Positions 18,563 through 28,155 of a stretch of DNA of 64,000 bases are shown piece after piece; position 1 is the stretch's first letter; each line of letters opens with the position of its first letter. The DNA is taken from positions 50,293 through 114,292 of the forward strand of contig CAVUYQ010000009.1 in the NCBI GenBank assembly GCA_963745765.1. Reading direction: 5' to 3'. Both the position numbers and the translations under genes were made by a program. The stretch comes from Ww85 sp963745765. GTDB lineage: Bacteria; Desulfobacterota; Desulfobulbia; Desulfobulbales; Desulfocapsaceae. The notes beneath the pieces are model-generated. The model was given only the letters and a program-made list of their open reading frames with translations. It was not told the DNA's origin and did not search any database.

Positions 18563-18706
18563 AGGAGCGTGTCGGAAAAATACAATTTTTTTCAGATCGA
18601 GGCTTTGTAGGAAAATCAAGCGGAGCCATATGGTTAATATTGCGAGCATTGATTTTCCTACAATAACGATGAGATGAGGGAAAAGGGCTTTCTCCGACAC
18701 GCTCCT
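18563..18706. repeat. Nested palindromic element (MITE-like) touching the secA stop codon
   Basis: The ends are a perfect 14-bp inverted repeat (AGGAGCGTGTCGGA at 18563-18576 and its complement at 18693-18706). Inside is a second perfect 14-bp inverted repeat (TTGTAGGAAAATCA at 18605-18618 and its complement at 18650-18663). The right end covers the first two bases of the codon read as the secA stop. A segment at 42085-42110 matches the right end over 26 bases with 3 differences, so the terminus is dispersed. No open frame is present. Confidence 0.75.
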
Positions 18707-21256
18707 AGTTCATCCGGCCACAGCATTTCTTGTACTTCTTCCCTGATCCGCACGGACACTCCGCATTCCGGCCAATCTTGTCACCTTCCCGTTTCATCGG
18801 CGCCTGCGTTTTCTGATCCTCGCCTGCTGCACCTTTATTGAGAAGCATCTGCTGCGCCTGACGCTGCCGACGCTCCTGCTCCATTCTCTCAACATCATCC
18901 TGCTGAACGAGGCGCACATGCATAAGGGTTTTTATAATCTGGCGCTTGACTGTTTCAATCATCAAAGTGAACAGGTCAAAGGCCTCTCTCTTGTATTCAT
19001 TCAGAGGGTTTTTCTGGCCATATCCCCGCAGCCCGATGCCTTCCTTCAGATGATCCATATTCAGAAGATGCTCCTTCCAATGGCCGTCAACTATCTGCAG
19101 CAGGACAATGCGTTCCACGTGCCGCTGATTCTCGACACCATTGGCCTCTTCCTGAGCCCGCTGCGCCTGTTCCGCTATTTCGTGCAGTTTTTCCCTGAGC
19201 GTATCGGCATTGAAAGCATCACGTTCTTCCTCGCTCCAGTCGGGTTTTCGGTTAAATATCTCGGTGACCTGCTGTTCACAATACTCCCAGTTCCAGTCTT
19301 CGGCCGAAACACGATCCTGGGCAACCTCATCGACAATACCGTCAATCAGCTCGTCAGTCATATCGTGCAGCACGTGCTGCAGGTTTTCTCCGTCAAGAAC
19401 TTCACGGCGCTGGCGATAGATGATCTCACGCTGCGTATTCATCACATCATCATATTCGAGCAGATGCTTACGAATATCGAAGTGGTGACCTTCAACCTTT
19501 TTCTGGGCATTCTCAATGGCCCGGGTGATCATCGTATGTTCGATAGGTTCATCTTCCTCCATACCGAGCTTGTCCATGATACCGGAAATCCTGTTCGATC
19601 CGAAAATCCTCAGCAGATCATCCTCGAGTGACAGGAAAAACCGGGACGAGCCCGGATCTCCCTGGCGTCCTGAACGCCCTCGGAGCTGGTTGTCAATACG
19701 GCGCGATTCATGCCGTGATGTCCCGAGAATGTGCAGACCTCCGACGTCCGTGACTCCCTCTCCGAGCTTGATATCGGTTCCGCGGCCGGCCATGTTCGTG
19801 GCGATGGTTACTTTACTGCGCTGCCCGGCCCCGGCGATGATCTCCGCTTCCCGCTCGTGCTGCTTGGCATTAAGCACATCATGCGGTATTTTCTCCTTTT
19901 TCAGCATCTGGGATATCTTCTCAGAGACATCAATGGAGATGGTCCCGACAAGGACCGGCTGTCCACTCTCATGTTTTTCCCTGATTTCCCTGATAATTGC
20001 CCGGTACTTCGCCTTCTCGTTCTTGTAGATCACATCGGCATAATCTGTGCGGATCATCGGCATATGGGTGGGCAAGACCACAACATCAAGATTATATATT
20101 TTCTTGAACTCAGGCGCCTCGGTATCAGCTGTACCGGTCATACCGGCCAGTTTGTCGTACATGCGAAAATAGTTCTGGAAGGTAATGGAGGCAAGCGTCT
20201 GGTTCTCCCGCTCGATCTTGACGTTTTCCTTGGCTTCAAGCGCCTGGTGCAGGCCGTCACTGTACCGACGCCCCTCCATGGTACGTCCGGTGAACTCGTC
20301 GACAATCACAACCTGGCCGTTACTGACGATATAATCAACATCCCGCTTGAACAATACGTGTGCCTTCAGGGACTGGTTCAGGTGATGCAGGAATTCAATG
20401 TTGGTGGGATCGTAAAGGTTTTCTATCTTCAGGAGCTTTTCACCAAGGGCGATACCCTCCTCGTTCAGGGAGACCTGCCGGCCTTTCTCATCAACCAGAT
20501 AATGTTCGTCCTTCTTGAAATTTTTCATGATCCGATCGACATTTGCATAAAGCTCAGTCGATATATCCGCCGGACCGGATATGATAAGCGGCGTCCGCGC
20601 TTCATCAATAAGAATTGAGTCGACCTCGTCAACAATGGCATAATTGAAATCGCGCTGACAGTATTCCGACAGGTCGAATTTCATATTGTCGCGCAGATAA
20701 TCGAAACCGAACTCGTTATTCGTGCCGTAGGTCACATCGGCCAGATACGCCTCTCTCCGCTCCGCATCGTCCATGCCATGCACAATACGTCCGACCGTCA
20801 TGCCGAGAAAGCGGTACAGCTTGTCCCATCCAGTCGGAATCCCGTGTCGCAAGGTAGTCATTGACCGTAACAATATGGACCCCCTTGCCGGTCATGCTGT
20901 TGAGATACACCGGAAGCGTTGAAGTAAGCGTTTTCCCCTCACCGGTCCTCATCTCGGCAATTTTTCCCTGGTGCAGAACAATGCCGCCAAGCAGCTGAAC
21001 ATCGAAATGCCGCTCGCCAAGAACCCGGCGTGAGGCCTCCCGCATCACGGCAAATGACTCGGGAAGAAGATCGTCCAAGGGTTCTCCCTTGGCCGCATCG
21101 TTCCTTGAACGCAACTGTTTTTCCTGCCAGGTCCGCATCTTCGAGTCCGGTGAGCGTAGACTCCAGTTCGTTGATCCGGTTGACCAGCGGCTGGATCTCC
21201 TTCAGAACACGTTCATTTTTACTGCCAAAAACTTTGGTGAGGATTTGTCCAATCAT
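18705..21256 (-). CDS. secA: Preprotein translocase ATPase SecA, two frameshifts
   Basis: The motor that drives unfolded preproteins through SecYEG. Corrected length is about 849 residues, normal for the family. Seen in order: MIGQILTKVFGSKNER, AEMRTGEGKTL (Walker A), HIVTVNDYLATRDSDWMG, VTYGTNNEFGFDYLRDN, VDEVDSILIDEARTPL (DEAD box), TNMAGRGTDIKLG, GRSGRQGDPGSSRFFLS, and the zinc-binding tail CPCGSGKKYKKCC. The frame changes near 21100 and near 20840; each is repaired by removing one base, and 2552 nt is two more than a multiple of three. Since secA is essential, the breaks are almost certainly sequence errors. The stop codon lies at the edge of a palindromic element. Confidence 0.95.
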
Positions 21257-21485
21257 AATATCCAGAATTTTTTATATGGAAGATTAAATACATACAATGC
21301 CGGCCAATGTAAGCATCTTCCTGCTTACATGCAAGAGATCTGCATAAATAGTAGCACTGGTGTGCCGTTAAACACCTGTTTTTCCCTCGTTGAATTGGTA
21401 AAACGATACTTCTTCGTCACAATCGCGGAACATGGTGCTGTTGAGGCCGTATGTTCATATATTGTCGAGTCAGCTCCCGGTACTG

Positions 21486-21725
21486 TTACGGTTTGATCTT
21501 CTTTTTCTCATCAAGAGGAACAATCGCCTGCTCTTCCTGAACAGTACCGGCATCGAAACCGGGCTTTATCTTCTGTGACGGCTTAAGCAGGGACTGTCCG
21601 GCCCATACCCCGAAGATAAACATCCACAGGAAAATACAGAAACAGACTATCGCTATCCCGCCAATGCCGCTGCGGGACAGCTCAAACCTGATCTTCTGGC
21701 GGGCCCGTTTTCTCGCTGCAGCCAT
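21486..21725 (-). CDS. Small single-pass membrane protein
   Basis: A 79-residue protein with a basic N-terminus (MAAARKRARQKIRFELS), one hydrophobic segment (IAIVCFCIFLWMFIFGVWAG), and a short tail ending in a Lys-rich stretch. It starts 3 bases after the argS stop. In related bacteria the gene after argS often encodes a SPOR-domain protein with a similar membrane anchor; here no SPOR domain follows, so it may be a truncated version or a separate small protein. The region between it and secA (21257-21485) holds only an 8-bp inverted repeat (ATGTAAGC at 21309-21316, complement at 21325-21332) and no gene. Confidence 0.55.
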   Translation of the reverse strand: MAAARKRARQKIRFELSRSGIGGIAIVCFCIFLWMFIFGVWAGQSLLKPSQKIKPGFDAGTVQEEQAIVPLDEKKKIKP

Positions 21726-21728
21726 TAT

Positions 21729-23388
21729 TCACATTTTTTCAGGGGTGGACAGGCCTACCATTCTCAACCCATTGCCCAGTGTTGTCCGCAAGGCGCCAAC
21801 CAGACAGAGACGGGCCTGACTTAAAGCGAAATCGTCGCTAATAACCTTATGCTTGTTATAATAGCTATGAAACTGCCCGGCAAGCTCCATGAGATAGAAA
21901 ATGATCCGGTGAGGCTCAAGCTCCAATGCCGCCTGCTCTACCAGGAGCGGGAAAGAAGCGGCAGACTTGAGAAGCCCGATCTCTTCCGGCTCTCTCAGCA
22001 GCGATGAATCAATCCCGGCGAAACCGGGGAGTGACATGCCCCGCTCCGCGGCCTGGCGCAGGATGGAACAAAGCCTGGCATAACCGTACTGCACATAATA
22101 AACCGGGTTTTCCTGACTTTCCCTGGTAGCCAGATCAAGATCGAACTCAAGCTGGCTGTCAGGTTTGCGCATCATGAAGAAGAACCGTGCGGCATCGGTA
22201 CCGACCTCATCAAGGAGTTCGTCCACCGTAACGAAATTGGCCTTGCGTGTGGACATTTTCACCTGCTTGCCATCCCGTATCAAGGTAACAAACTGGTGCA
22301 GAACTACCGTCACCTTGGCCGGATCATAGCCGAGCGCCGTAACGCCGGCGAGAACATCCGGTACCGTGGCGATATGGTCGGAACCAAAAATATCAATCAG
22401 CCAGTCAAAATTTCGCCTGAACTTTTCACGATGATAGGCTATGTCCGGCAGTCGATAGGTCGGTTCACCCGAGCTCTTGATAATGACACGATCCTGTTCA
22501 TGGCCGAATTCGGTCGTCCTGAACCACGTGGCGTTATCATGCTCATAAACCAGTCCTTTTTCCCTCAGTTCACTGACCACCGAATCAATATGTCCGTCAT
22601 CGTAGAGCGAGCGCTCATTATAGTAATTATCAAAGACGATTCCCATTCGCGCCAGCGTCAAGGAGATATCCCGAAAAATGAGTTCCTCCGCTTTGGCCTG
22701 AAAGGGCTCTATTTCCCCGCTATCCTTGAGATCGTCCCCGTACTCGTCGAGCAAGGCTCTCGCCACATCATAAATGTACTCGCCCTGATAACCGTCCTCG
22801 GGGAAGGTGTAATCAAGACCAAGCAACTCAAGATAACGGGCCCGCGCCGACTGGCCGAGGACTCTCATCTGCCGTCCGGCATTGTTATAATAGTATTCGC
22901 GATAGACATCGTGCCCGGTCGTTTCGAGTAACCGGGCTATGCCATCGCCGAGAATCGCCTGCCGGCCATGTCCGACGGAGAGCGGTCCCGTCGGATTGGC
23001 ACTGACAAACTCAACCATCACCCTGCGGCCACCTCCGACATGCGGATCTGCCGAAAGATTCACCCGACTTTTCAATTTCCCCGATAATCTGCTGCCACAC
23101 CGCCGGCTGGATGGTGATGTTGACAAAACCCGGCCCGGCAATTGACACCGAGGAAATCAGCGCCTTTTCCTGTTCAAGAAAGGAACTGATCTGTGCGGCG
23201 ATCTCTCGTGGATTGCGTTTTTCGATACCGGCAAGAACCAGGGCAATATTGGTGGAATAATCACCCTGGTTCTCGTGTTTGGGAATTTCCACGGTATATT
23301 TCTCGGCCCCGGCTTCAGACCACCGTTTTTCACGGACACCCCGGGCGAAACTGGCATCAATCAATTCTTTCAAGCGCGTTCTAATCAT
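21729..23388 (-). CDS. argS: Arginyl-tRNA synthetase, one frameshift
   Basis: Class I aminoacyl-tRNA synthetase charging tRNA-Arg. Corrected length is about 552 residues, normal. Seen: IPKHENQGDYSTNIAL in the N-terminal Add-1 domain, the HIGH-type motif in FVSANPTGPLSVGHGR, GSDHIATVPDVLAGV, the KMSK-type motif VKMSTRKANFVTV, and an anticodon-binding tail that ends LRMVGLSTPEKM. The frame shifts near 23050 between EIEKSG and SRVNLSADPH; the 1660-nt length is one more than a multiple of three. The gene is essential, so this is best read as a sequence error. The start overlaps the alr stop by 4 bases. Confidence 0.95.
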
Positions 23389-24518
23389 AGCGATCGTATC
23401 GTCATTCTTTCATTATTATTGCCGATTGAACAGAGTATCTCATAACTGATGGTATCAGACCGGCTGCCAAGCTCGTCGGCATCTATACTATCATTTGCCT
23501 GACTACCGAGGAGCACCACCTCCTCACCCGGCTGAATACCGGCAATCCCGGTGATCTCAACCATGCACAGGTTCATACAGATACGGCCCCGTATCGGCGC
23601 CCGCTGCCCTTTTATCAGTACTTCCGCCCGGTTTGACAATGATCTCGGGTAACCGTTGCTGTAGCCGACCGGTAAAACTGCCAGTTGCATGTCCCGCTCT
23701 GCGCGATACGTGTGACCGTAGCTGATCCCGCTTCCCCTGACAACATTTTTAACCTGGAGAACCCGGGTAGTGAAGCTCATTGCCGGTTCAAGCCGGGCTG
23801 CCGTCTCGCTTACCCTGCCGTTTGTCCCGTCAGGATAATAACCGTACAGGGAAATTCCTGCCCGGATCATTTCATTGTGAGACTGAGGAAAATAGAGCGT
23901 GCCGCCCGAGTTGCAGATGGAACGAACAAATCCCGATACACCGGCAAAGACCTCGAAGGTTCCAGAAAATTCCCGGTAGACTTCGGCACTATTGCCTGAC
24001 GATCGCTGCTCGGAACAGGGATAATGGCTGATGATTCCTGCCAGTTTCAGCCCTTCCATCCCGCTCGTCACTGTTCTCAGCATTTGTGCCTCACCGGGCT
24101 CAAAGCCAAGGCGTTTCATCCCGCAATCGAATTTAAGATAGACTGCATGCGTTTTTTTTCTCGCCACAGCCGCAGAATTGAGCAGTTGCAGATCCCGCAG
24201 GTTGTAGATGACCGGGGTCAAATCGTGAGAAAACAGATAATCAACATATGCCTGGTCAAAGCCCAGCAGGATAAAAATCTCACCCCGGCAGCCGGATTCC
24301 CGCAAAGTTACGCCTTCAGCAATCTCAGCCACCCCGAACGTGCTGCAACCGGCCCTGGCAAAGGCCTCGGCAGCAGCAACAAGCCCATGGCCATAGGCAT
24401 CGCTTTTAACCATCGCCATGACCCGTACCTGGTCCCCGACACGCTGGGCAATCAACCGGTAATTACGCTCAAGTGCTGCCGGATTCACCAGAACCCGGCT
24501 CAAGGAAGGGATACTCAT
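23385..24518 (-). CDS. alr: Alanine racemase
   Basis: A 377-residue PLP enzyme that makes D-alanine for peptidoglycan. Seen: the cofactor lysine in MAMVKSDAYGHG, GVAEIAEGVTLRES, YLKFDCGMKRLGF, IISHYPCSEQ, the catalytic tyrosine in GSGISYGHTYRAER, and the C-terminal GRICMNLCMVEIT. The ATG at 24518 is chosen because AAGGA lies about 10 bases before it and the conserved SRVLVNPAALERNY follows at once; a longer start would overlap the upstream membrane protein gene. It overlaps argS by 4 bases and starts 4 bases after the upstream gene. Confidence 0.94.
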   Translation of the reverse strand: MSIPSLSRVLVNPAALERNYRLIAQRVGDQVRVMAMVKSDAYGHGLVAAAEAFARAGCSTFGVAEIAEGVTLRESGCRGEIFILLGFDQAYVDYLFSHDLTPVIYNLRDLQLLNSAAVARKKTHAVYLKFDCGMKRLGFEPGEAQMLRTVTSGMEGLKLAGIISHYPCSEQRSSGNSAEVYREFSGTFEVFAGVSGFVRSICNSGGTLYFPQSHNEMIRAGISLYGYYPDGTNGRVSETAARLEPAMSFTTRVLQVKNVVRGSGISYGHTYRAERDMQLAVLPVGYSNGYPRSLSNRAEVLIKGQRAPIRGRICMNLCMVEITGIAGIQPGEEVVLLGSQANDSIDADELGSRSDTISYEILCSIGNNNERMTIRSL

Positions 24519-24522
24519 CTGC

Positions 24523-24966
24523 TCAAGATCCTTGCCCCTGCTTCCAGGCCAGCCATGATTTCCAGGCATGCCGGCTGGAAAAAGCAAGAGCCCAGCCAAT
24601 GGCAACACATATTGTACCGACAATAAGCGGAGAGACGGACATCTTTCTTATCGTTATTCCAAAGAGCATCATGGCAATAACAAGGACCCATGTCTTCCAG
24701 GAGTAGACCGCACCAATACAGGTATTTTCGGCAAATTGGCTGATACGTTCAATTCCCTTTAAGGCTGTGCGGTCAAGGATGAAAAACGACTTGAGACTGC
24801 CGAGAACCACGCCCGCTGCAATAAGCCACAGACCGTTACCGCTTCTCAACAGAATAATACCGCGAATAAGGAGAAATATGCCTATACCGGTCCACAGACC
24901 GGCCGTACATCCAAGATGCACCCGACGATCAACACCCGGTTTGAAACGTTTCAACGAAGGTTCCAT
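24523..24966 (-). CDS. Small integral membrane protein
   Basis: About 147 residues with four hydrophobic segments (GLWTGIGIFLLIRGIILL, LWLIAAGVVLGSLKSFF, WVLVIAMMLFGITI, LIVGTICVAIGWALAF). The ATG at 24966 (MEPSLKRFKPGVDRR) fits better than a longer in-frame start, which would add a Cys/Tyr-rich leader with no match to a membrane protein. It directly precedes alr, 4 bases away. Not recognised as a named family; the basic loops and even spacing suggest an uncharacterised inner-membrane protein. Confidence 0.6.
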   Translation of the reverse strand: MEPSLKRFKPGVDRRVHLGCTAGLWTGIGIFLLIRGIILLRSGNGLWLIAAGVVLGSLKSFFILDRTALKGIERISQFAENTCIGAVYSWKTWVLVIAMMLFGITIRKMSVSPLIVGTICVAIGWALAFSSRHAWKSWLAWKQGQGS

Positions 24967-25109
24967 GTGATGACCCCTTGCCGTCCGCTCGGCCCCCTGT
25001 AAGAAAAGCCGTTGAGGCCTATAATTGCTACAGTACGTATAAACTTTGATTATAACACAGATATCGGCCAAAAAGGCGATAATTCAAGATGCCTCAAGCA
25101 TTAAATAGA

Positions 25110-25147
25110 GAAGCCCATCACCCCTTTAAAAGGGATGATGGGCTTTC
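25110..25147 (-). terminator. Rho-independent terminator after the ferredoxin gene
   Basis: A strong hairpin with arms AGCCCATCA(CC)CCCTTT and AAAGGG(AT)GATGGGCT around a short A-rich loop, lying just past the stop of the ferredoxin gene on the minus strand. On that strand the hairpin is followed by a short T-rich run (TCTCTATTT). Confidence 0.75.
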
Positions 25148-25170
25148 TAAAGAACGGTCTTCGAACCGAA

Positions 25171-25356
25171 TTACATTTCGGTAACGGTGATGGCTCCTTC
25201 AGGACAAACCTCGACACAGGTCTCACAGCCGAGACACTCATCAGCCTCAACAGGCTCAGCCTTGCCGTCTACCATCTCGAATACCTGCGCCGGACATGCT
25301 GCTACACATTCTTCGTCGCCGACACATTTATCTTTATCTACGATCACCTCAAACAT
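25171..25356 (-). CDS. Small two-cluster ferredoxin with an Asp ligand
   Basis: A 61-residue electron carrier of the Desulfovibrio type. The first binding motif is CVGDEECVAACP, in which the second cysteine of the usual CxxCxxCxxxCP is Asp at residue 14. The second motif is a complete CLGCETCVEVCP. The same Asp14 is known in Desulfovibrio africanus ferredoxin III and Pyrococcus furiosus ferredoxin, where the site converts between [3Fe-4S] and [4Fe-4S]. The ATG at 25356 is preceded by GGAGGTG; a longer in-frame start adds a hydrophobic leader that has no place in a cytoplasmic ferredoxin. The gene is monocistronic, with its own promoter region and terminator. Confidence 0.92.
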   Translation of the reverse strand: MFEVIVDKDKCVGDEECVAACPAQVFEMVDGKAEPVEADECLGCETCVEVCPEGAITVTEM

Positions 25357-25382
25357 TACACACCTCCATAAGAAATAAAATA

Positions 25383-25407
25383 GGCTAAGCATTATAAGCA
25401 CTTAGCC
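25383..25407 (-). promoter_or_regulatory. Putative promoter -10 inside a palindrome, ferredoxin gene
   Basis: On the minus strand a perfect TATAAT (25391-25396) lies in the centre of an inverted repeat GGCTAAG...CTTAGCC, 27-51 bases before the ferredoxin ATG. An operator overlapping the -10 element is the simplest reading. No good -35 hexamer is seen at the normal distance. This is inference from sequence only. Confidence 0.4.
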
Positions 25408-25731
25408 AGACAAAAAAGCCGTTTTCCTGTTCCGACCATTTAACGTAAATATCCACTTAATGTACGGTCATATTTTTGTCAAGCAAAAACACTCCGCCAC
25501 ATTGTGGCACACAATATCGTTAACAGGAGCTCCTGTATACTATGTAGTTAATAAAAAGTGCATTTAATTTAAAACGCAAAAGAGAAAAACAAGGAAGAGA
25601 CACCGATCATAATCGCTACAGACTGCTCAATTGCGGAACAGGCGTCCTTGTCTTTCACATCTTGCGAAACTTATTTTTGGCATTAGTATGTTGCATTAGC
25701 CTCATCAAAACCAACTATCGAAACAACTATC
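25408..25731. other. Gene-free stretch upstream of the ferredoxin and the CGC/CEKC protein
   Basis: An AT-rich intergenic region between two divergent genes. It holds a 13-base palindrome (GCCACATTGTGGC, 25496-25508) that could be an operator. No open frame, RNA gene or repeat copy is seen. Confidence 0.5.
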
Positions 25732-26082
25732 ATGTCGAAGAAAAAAGAAAAAGATACGCAGCTGCAAATACGTGAACGAGCCATGGTTGAAGGCATACTG
25801 GAAGGCAGTCCGGACGGTATCGGTGTGGTTGTCATCCGGCTGGACTGCGGCTGCCGCAAAATGGCTGCCGTTGCCGGGGATGGTGAACCGGCCTCCAAGA
25901 TAATCATGTATCGCGACAATGCTGAAACCATCTGTGAGAAATGCAAGGACGACCAGGGTGCCTATATACGGGTCACCGAACAGTTTATTCACTGGAAAAA
26001 ACCGGAGCCGTCGATTGACCGGCAAAAGGCCATATCGGTCAAGGTTCTGGGATCCGCTCCGACATCAACAGCAACGCACTAA
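25732..26082 (+). CDS. Hypothetical protein with a CGC...CEKC cysteine set
   Basis: A 116-residue protein of unknown function. It starts Lys-rich (MSKKKEKDTQ), then has LDCGCRKMAAVAG and, about 35 residues later, ETICEKCKDDQG. The paired CxC and CxxC could bind zinc, as in a zinc ribbon. No membrane or signal segment. It faces cbiA and the two stops overlap by 4 bases. The cysteine pairs and even charge pattern support a real gene, but no family is recognised. Confidence 0.55.
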   Translation: MSKKKEKDTQLQIRERAMVEGILEGSPDGIGVVVIRLDCGCRKMAAVAGDGEPASKIIMYRDNAETICEKCKDDQGAYIRVTEQFIHWKKPEPSIDRQKAISVKVLGSAPTSTATH

Positions 26083-27482
26083 GACTGCGACGGAAGTTTC
26101 TTTCCGGCACGATATCCACGGCAGCGCTGGACAAAATTCACGGCCCAGGCGGGCGTTCCCTCAGCGTGAATATGGGTATAGAGCGCAAGAACGTTTTTGC
26201 AGATCAGGCCATCCCGTCCAGCCATGAAACCGGTCCCCCGTTCCATCTTCAAGACAAGATCCGGCGTATGCCCCTGCCAATCGAGGATGGTCGAATAGCG
26301 AAATTCATGCCCTTTCACCTGCAGGCCTTCAGGATAGAACGGATTACACCGCTCAACCGTGAAGATTGAGTAGCCGTGTGCCTGCGGTTTTTTGGACATG
26401 CCGAAACGGATCGGAAACACACCGGCAAGCGGATATTCCTTCTCGTCAAGAACAATCGAGCTGCCAAGATAGATCAAGCCGCCGCACTCTGCGTAAATCG
26501 GTAAACCGGCCTCCGCAGCGTCACGCACGGAACATCTGAATGCTTCATTTGCCGAGAGCTGCGGCGCACTTGTCTCAGGGAATCCGCCGCCGATATAGAG
26601 ACCGTCAAGATCAGGCAGACGTTCATCGACCAGGGCATTAATCATCACCAGCTCGGCACCCTCCCGCTCCAATGCCGCAAGATTTTCGGGATAGTAGAAC
26701 TGGAAGGCGGCATCCTGCAGAATCCCGATTCTGACATTCCGGATTTTGGCAGCCGATAGCAGATCAGTTTTCAGGTCATCCTTCATCGGTCTGAGCACCG
26801 GCATCAACGATTCTATTCGTTCAATATCGATATTATCGCGGACTATCCGGGCCAGCAGACCGACTGCCGATTCACTCCCCTGGTACTCCTGGTGCGGGAT
26901 CATGCCCAGGTGACGCATGGGGAAGATATCCTCTTTCAGTCGCGGCACAACGCCGAGCACCGGAAGATCGGTATAATGTTCAACCGCCTCGATGATAATT
27001 GTCCGCTGCCGTTCGGTCGCAACCTGGTTGAGAACAACACCGCAGATGTTTAGATCGGGGTCAAAGTTCAAACAGCCGAGAACCATTGCCGCAATGGTCC
27101 TGGTCGTCTTGGTACAGTTGACAACAAGCAGAACCGGCAGATCGAGAATGCGGGCCAATTCGGCGGTAGAATAACCGCCCAGGGCATTTACCCCGTCGTA
27201 CAGACCGCGGTTTCCTTCTATAAGAGCCAGATCAGCCGCAGCAGATCGCTGATGGAAAGAAGAGCGGATCATCGTCTCGGAGACCAGGTAGGGATCCAGG
27301 TTGAAACAGTCCCGGCCTGCGGCGCGGTGCAGCCAGCCGGCATCGATGTAATCGGGTCCCTTCTTGAACGGCGCGACAACCCTGCCCGCCTCGGACCAGG
27401 CCGCCGTCAGGCCGACGGAGACGATGCTTTTGCCGGATCCGCCGGACAGGCCGCCGATAACGATTCCCTTTGCGCCGCTCAT
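26079..27482 (-). CDS. cbiA: Cobyrinate a,c-diamide synthase family protein (CbiA, possibly DsrN)
   Basis: A 467-residue ATP- and glutamine-dependent amidotransferase. The N-terminal half is a P-loop domain with GLSGGSGKSIVSVGL and KKGPDYIDAGWL; the C-terminal half is a class I glutamine amidotransferase with the nucleophile in YAECGGLIYLG and a late His in GHEFRYS. CbiA amidates the a and c side chains of cobyrinate in anaerobic B12 synthesis. Sulfate reducers also carry the related DsrN, which amidates siroheme for dissimilatory sulfite reductase. No other cob/cbi or dsr gene is in the window, so the two cannot be separated here. It lies just after the DUF374 gene. Confidence 0.82.
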   Translation of the reverse strand: MSGAKGIVIGGLSGGSGKSIVSVGLTAAWSEAGRVVAPFKKGPDYIDAGWLHRAAGRDCFNLDPYLVSETMIRSSFHQRSAAADLALIEGNRGLYDGVNALGGYSTAELARILDLPVLLVVNCTKTTRTIAAMVLGCLNFDPDLNICGVVLNQVATERQRTIIIEAVEHYTDLPVLGVVPRLKEDIFPMRHLGMIPHQEYQGSESAVGLLARIVRDNIDIERIESLMPVLRPMKDDLKTDLLSAAKIRNVRIGILQDAAFQFYYPENLAALEREGAELVMINALVDERLPDLDGLYIGGGFPETSAPQLSANEAFRCSVRDAAEAGLPIYAECGGLIYLGSSIVLDEKEYPLAGVFPIRFGMSKKPQAHGYSIFTVERCNPFYPEGLQVKGHEFRYSTILDWQGHTPDLVLKMERGTGFMAGRDGLICKNVLALYTHIHAEGTPAWAVNFVQRCRGYRAGKKLPSQS

Positions 27483-27483
27483 T

Positions 27484-28155
27484 TTAATGTCTATCTCTGT
27501 TGTGGTGAGACCATGCTGTTTGATAGAGACCGATCATCTCTTTTTCAAGCTCCAGCCGGTATTCTTCAATGGCGTCCGAAGCCAGTCCCGGAGGCACGAA
27601 AATCGGCTCGCCATAAAAATAATCTATCCGGGAAAACAGACTCGGGACAGCGGTCCGGTCCCAGGATTTAAAGGCCATGTAACGGGAAGCCGACCAGGCC
27701 ATCGGTAAAATCGGAGAACCGGTTTTCGAGGCCAGAAGGATGGCACCGGGCTGGACAACGAGAGGTGGTCCCTGGGAACCGTCGGCAACAATGCCCAGGT
27801 GCTGGCCCTGCCGAAGGCACTGAATCATCTCCTTCAGCGCCCGCATGCCACCGCGATTTCGTGAGCCCCGGATCGTGGTGAAATTCAGCTTATGGGCCAG
27901 GCTGGCGATATAGTCACCGTCCTCACTGGCGCTGACCAGGACGGCAGCGGAATCCTTGATCAGTTGATAAAAGACGTAGATCAGCGAGTAATGCCAGAAG
28001 ATGGCGATTATCGCCTTTTCCCCGTAATCGGCAGACGCCCGGTGCGCGGCACCATGCAGCGTCACCCGGCATGTTGCAAACCAGCAGCGCAGCAGCCAGG
28101 CCAGCAGAAAGGGGACAACCCGCACTGATAAGGCATGGACAAAACTGTTTTTCAT
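27484..28155 (-). CDS. DUF374 lysophospholipid acyltransferase-type protein
   Basis: A 223-residue protein of the DUF374 group, related to LPS and phospholipid acyltransferases. Seen: an N-terminal hydrophobic stretch VVPFLLAWLLRCWFA, IAIFWHYSLIYVFY with the catalytic-type His, TTIRGSRNRGGMRALKEM, and the substrate-site motif GIVADGSQGPPLVVQPGAI. Often found near Kdo/lipid A genes; here it sits between uvrB, which it overlaps by 4 bases, and cbiA. The acyl acceptor is unknown. Confidence 0.8.
   Translation of the reverse strand: MKNSFVHALSVRVVPFLLAWLLRCWFATCRVTLHGAAHRASADYGEKAIIAIFWHYSLIYVFYQLIKDSAAVLVSASEDGDYIASLAHKLNFTTIRGSRNRGGMRALKEMIQCLRQGQHLGIVADGSQGPPLVVQPGAILLASKTGSPILPMAWSASRYMAFKSWDRTAVPSLFSRIDYFYGEPIFVPPGLASDAIEEYRLELEKEMIGLYQTAWSHHNRDRH

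Noticed and set aside
18705..21256. Programmed ribosomal frameshifting in secA
   Set aside because: No slippery heptamer with downstream pseudoknot was noticed, and similar breaks occur in unrelated genes, so sequence error is simpler.
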